Shown piece after piece: positions 63,014-64,000 of a stretch of DNA of 64,000 nucleotides. The stretch is taken from positions 62,001 to 126,000 of the forward strand of contig LATX02000225.1 in NCBI GenBank assembly GCA_001466705.2, given 5' to 3'. A model generated the notes under the pieces. It searched no databases, was not told the origin of the DNA, and saw nothing but the letters and a program-made list of their open reading frames with translations. Made by a program: the position numbers and the translations under genes. Every line of letters starts with the position of its first letter. Positions within the stretch are counted from its first letter, which is position 1. Source of the stretch: Moniliophthora roreri. Its lineage: Eukaryota; Basidiomycota; Agaricomycetes; Agaricales; Marasmiaceae.

Positions 63014-64000
63014 ATGCACAAAGTTGTCAAAGACTTTTACGAAAAGACCAACAAGAACAACTTTGAAGCCCAGATAGTGAATCATGACCAGCACTCAAGA
63101 GAGCTTTGCAAAATGAGTCAATGGGAAAGGGCATTACCCAACAGGGATTGTAGAAAGATAGTGGAGAAGGAGCCTCTTCAGATGATGGGTGCCAACGATA
63201 CAATCCAGATCACAAATGGGCAGTGTAATCATCGATCCCTTTCAGACTTTTATGATTCCAATAACTATGCCCTGCAGGTATGTGGCTATTTCTTTTATTT
63301 GCCCTGGTGCTGATTATTTGTATAGGACTTTGTTGATAGACTCAAGGAACACCTTTTCAATTGTGTTACCAAATTGGAGAAGACTCCTGAATTGATGTGG
63401 CACATGGAGATTGTAGGTGATTGCATCTATGAACATGCCAAGTTTCAAGTCAACTGTCAAACATACAACCTACACAAGGAATCGACTCTATTAACCCTTC
63501 CAACCATGCCGACATCATAACCCTTTCCTTCTCTGCCAAGAAAGAGGGTGAACATCCATACAACTATGGCCATGTTTGTGGCATCTACCATGTGGTTGTA
63601 CATTTTCATGGAGACCCAAAAACTTGTCACCCTACAAAGACCAAAAAGTACACCTTCATCTGGGTTCATTGGTATGAAATGGACAGAGGTGGAAGGTATC
63701 AGAGTGGAATCAAGTCCAAATGCCTCCACTGTCTACATTTCTGTGATCCTGATGACTCTCTGGCTTTCGAATTCCTTGATCCAGAGTTCGTCATCCATGG
63801 AATTCACCTATTACCAAGCTTCAAAGATGGTAAAGATGATAGGTGGGTAACCTTGGCTGTGAATTCCCTAGCACAACAACAGAAATCAAGAAATAGCAGT
63901 GGAGAAAAGGTGCTGGAAACCACTGACTGGAAATATTACTATGTCAATATGTGAGTCCTTTGCTCTTTTTACTTTACTATACTAATTGTGACTTATAGGT
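63014..64000 (+). pseudogene. DRDMFMRY-type transposon protein, 5' part, frameshifted
   Basis: Starts MHKVVKDFYEKTNKNNFEAQ. The first intron has GTATGT and TATAG, with exon 2 from 63326 (DFVDRLKEHLFNCVTKLEKT). At about 63477 one base is missing: the frame switches to GIDSINPSNHADIITLSFSA and then VCGIYHVVVHFHG, YTFIWVHWYEMDRGGRY, FLDPEFVIHGIHLLPSF and TTDWKYYYVNM. An intron starts at 63951 and its acceptor is the last thing in the window. The block YYYVNMF is normally followed by VDRDMFMRY, the same signature as at 34240-34300. The rest lies outside the window. Confidence 0.6.

Larger units (their letters stand above)
58640..64000. mobile_element. Transposon-derived region at right edge
   Basis: AT-rich sequence with at least four decayed transposon-type genes: DUF6698-like (59130-60590), Ser-rich (60609-61016), acidic or unassigned pieces (61500-62850) and a DRDMFMRY-type gene running off the window (63014-64000). 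Base composition resembles 1-2173. The right boundary is outside the window. Confidence 0.6.

Overview
The window is nuclear DNA from a filamentous basidiomycete, most likely an agaricomycete. The evidence is dense spliced genes with roughly 45-70 nt GT-AG introns, very short exons, and families seen in that group: omega GST, RecQ1-like helicase, F-box remnant, jelly-roll/TM surface protein, and transposon-linked proteins with a DRDMFMRY-type motif. Five isolated single N characters, and a 295-bp stretch repeated on both sides of one of them, show that the 30-34 kb part is imperfectly assembled.

Region by region: 1-2173 is AT-rich transposon debris that ends exactly at an exon of a gene copy. 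2.17-25.3 kb is a tandem array of one uncharacterised family on the + strand. Its members are small proteins (about 155-177 aa) with one N-terminal membrane segment followed by a WRFPC-like motif and a helical, charged tail. I count eight copies: six intact, one with a frameshift in exon 2, and one 5'-truncated with two stops. Exon 2 is 154 nt in every copy except the frameshifted one. Minus-strand segments between the copies also align from unit to unit and keep intron positions, so the ancestral unit was probably a divergent gene pair. The minus-strand partner is mostly decayed. A 741-bp Tc1-like element with 75-bp inverted repeats lies inside the array.

25.3-30 kb holds unclear or decayed sequence, including an F-box-like pseudogene. 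29968-36108 is a 6.1-kb element with 27-bp terminal inverted repeats and AT-rich subterminal repeats. It carries a GIY-YIG (T5orf172/MUG113-type) protein and three transposon-type proteins, but I see no DDE transposase in it.

36.6-58 kb is a more ordinary gene neighbourhood: a 13-exon gene (643 aa), a 288-aa Ser/Pro-rich protein, an omega-class GST, a 4.5-kb gene-poor gap, a 793-aa low-complexity protein, a 14-exon RecQ1-like helicase head-to-head with a 73-aa membrane protein, and a jelly-roll/TM protein preceded by its own decayed duplicate. 58.3-64 kb is again transposon sequence: DUF6698-like, Ser-rich and DRDMFMRY-type genes, all with disabling changes or running off the end.

The best candidate for something undescribed is the tandem WRFP-family array with its paired minus-strand family. 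The GIY-YIG-bearing inverted-repeat element is second. I identified all families by eye, and the exon models rest on splice signals and phase agreement.
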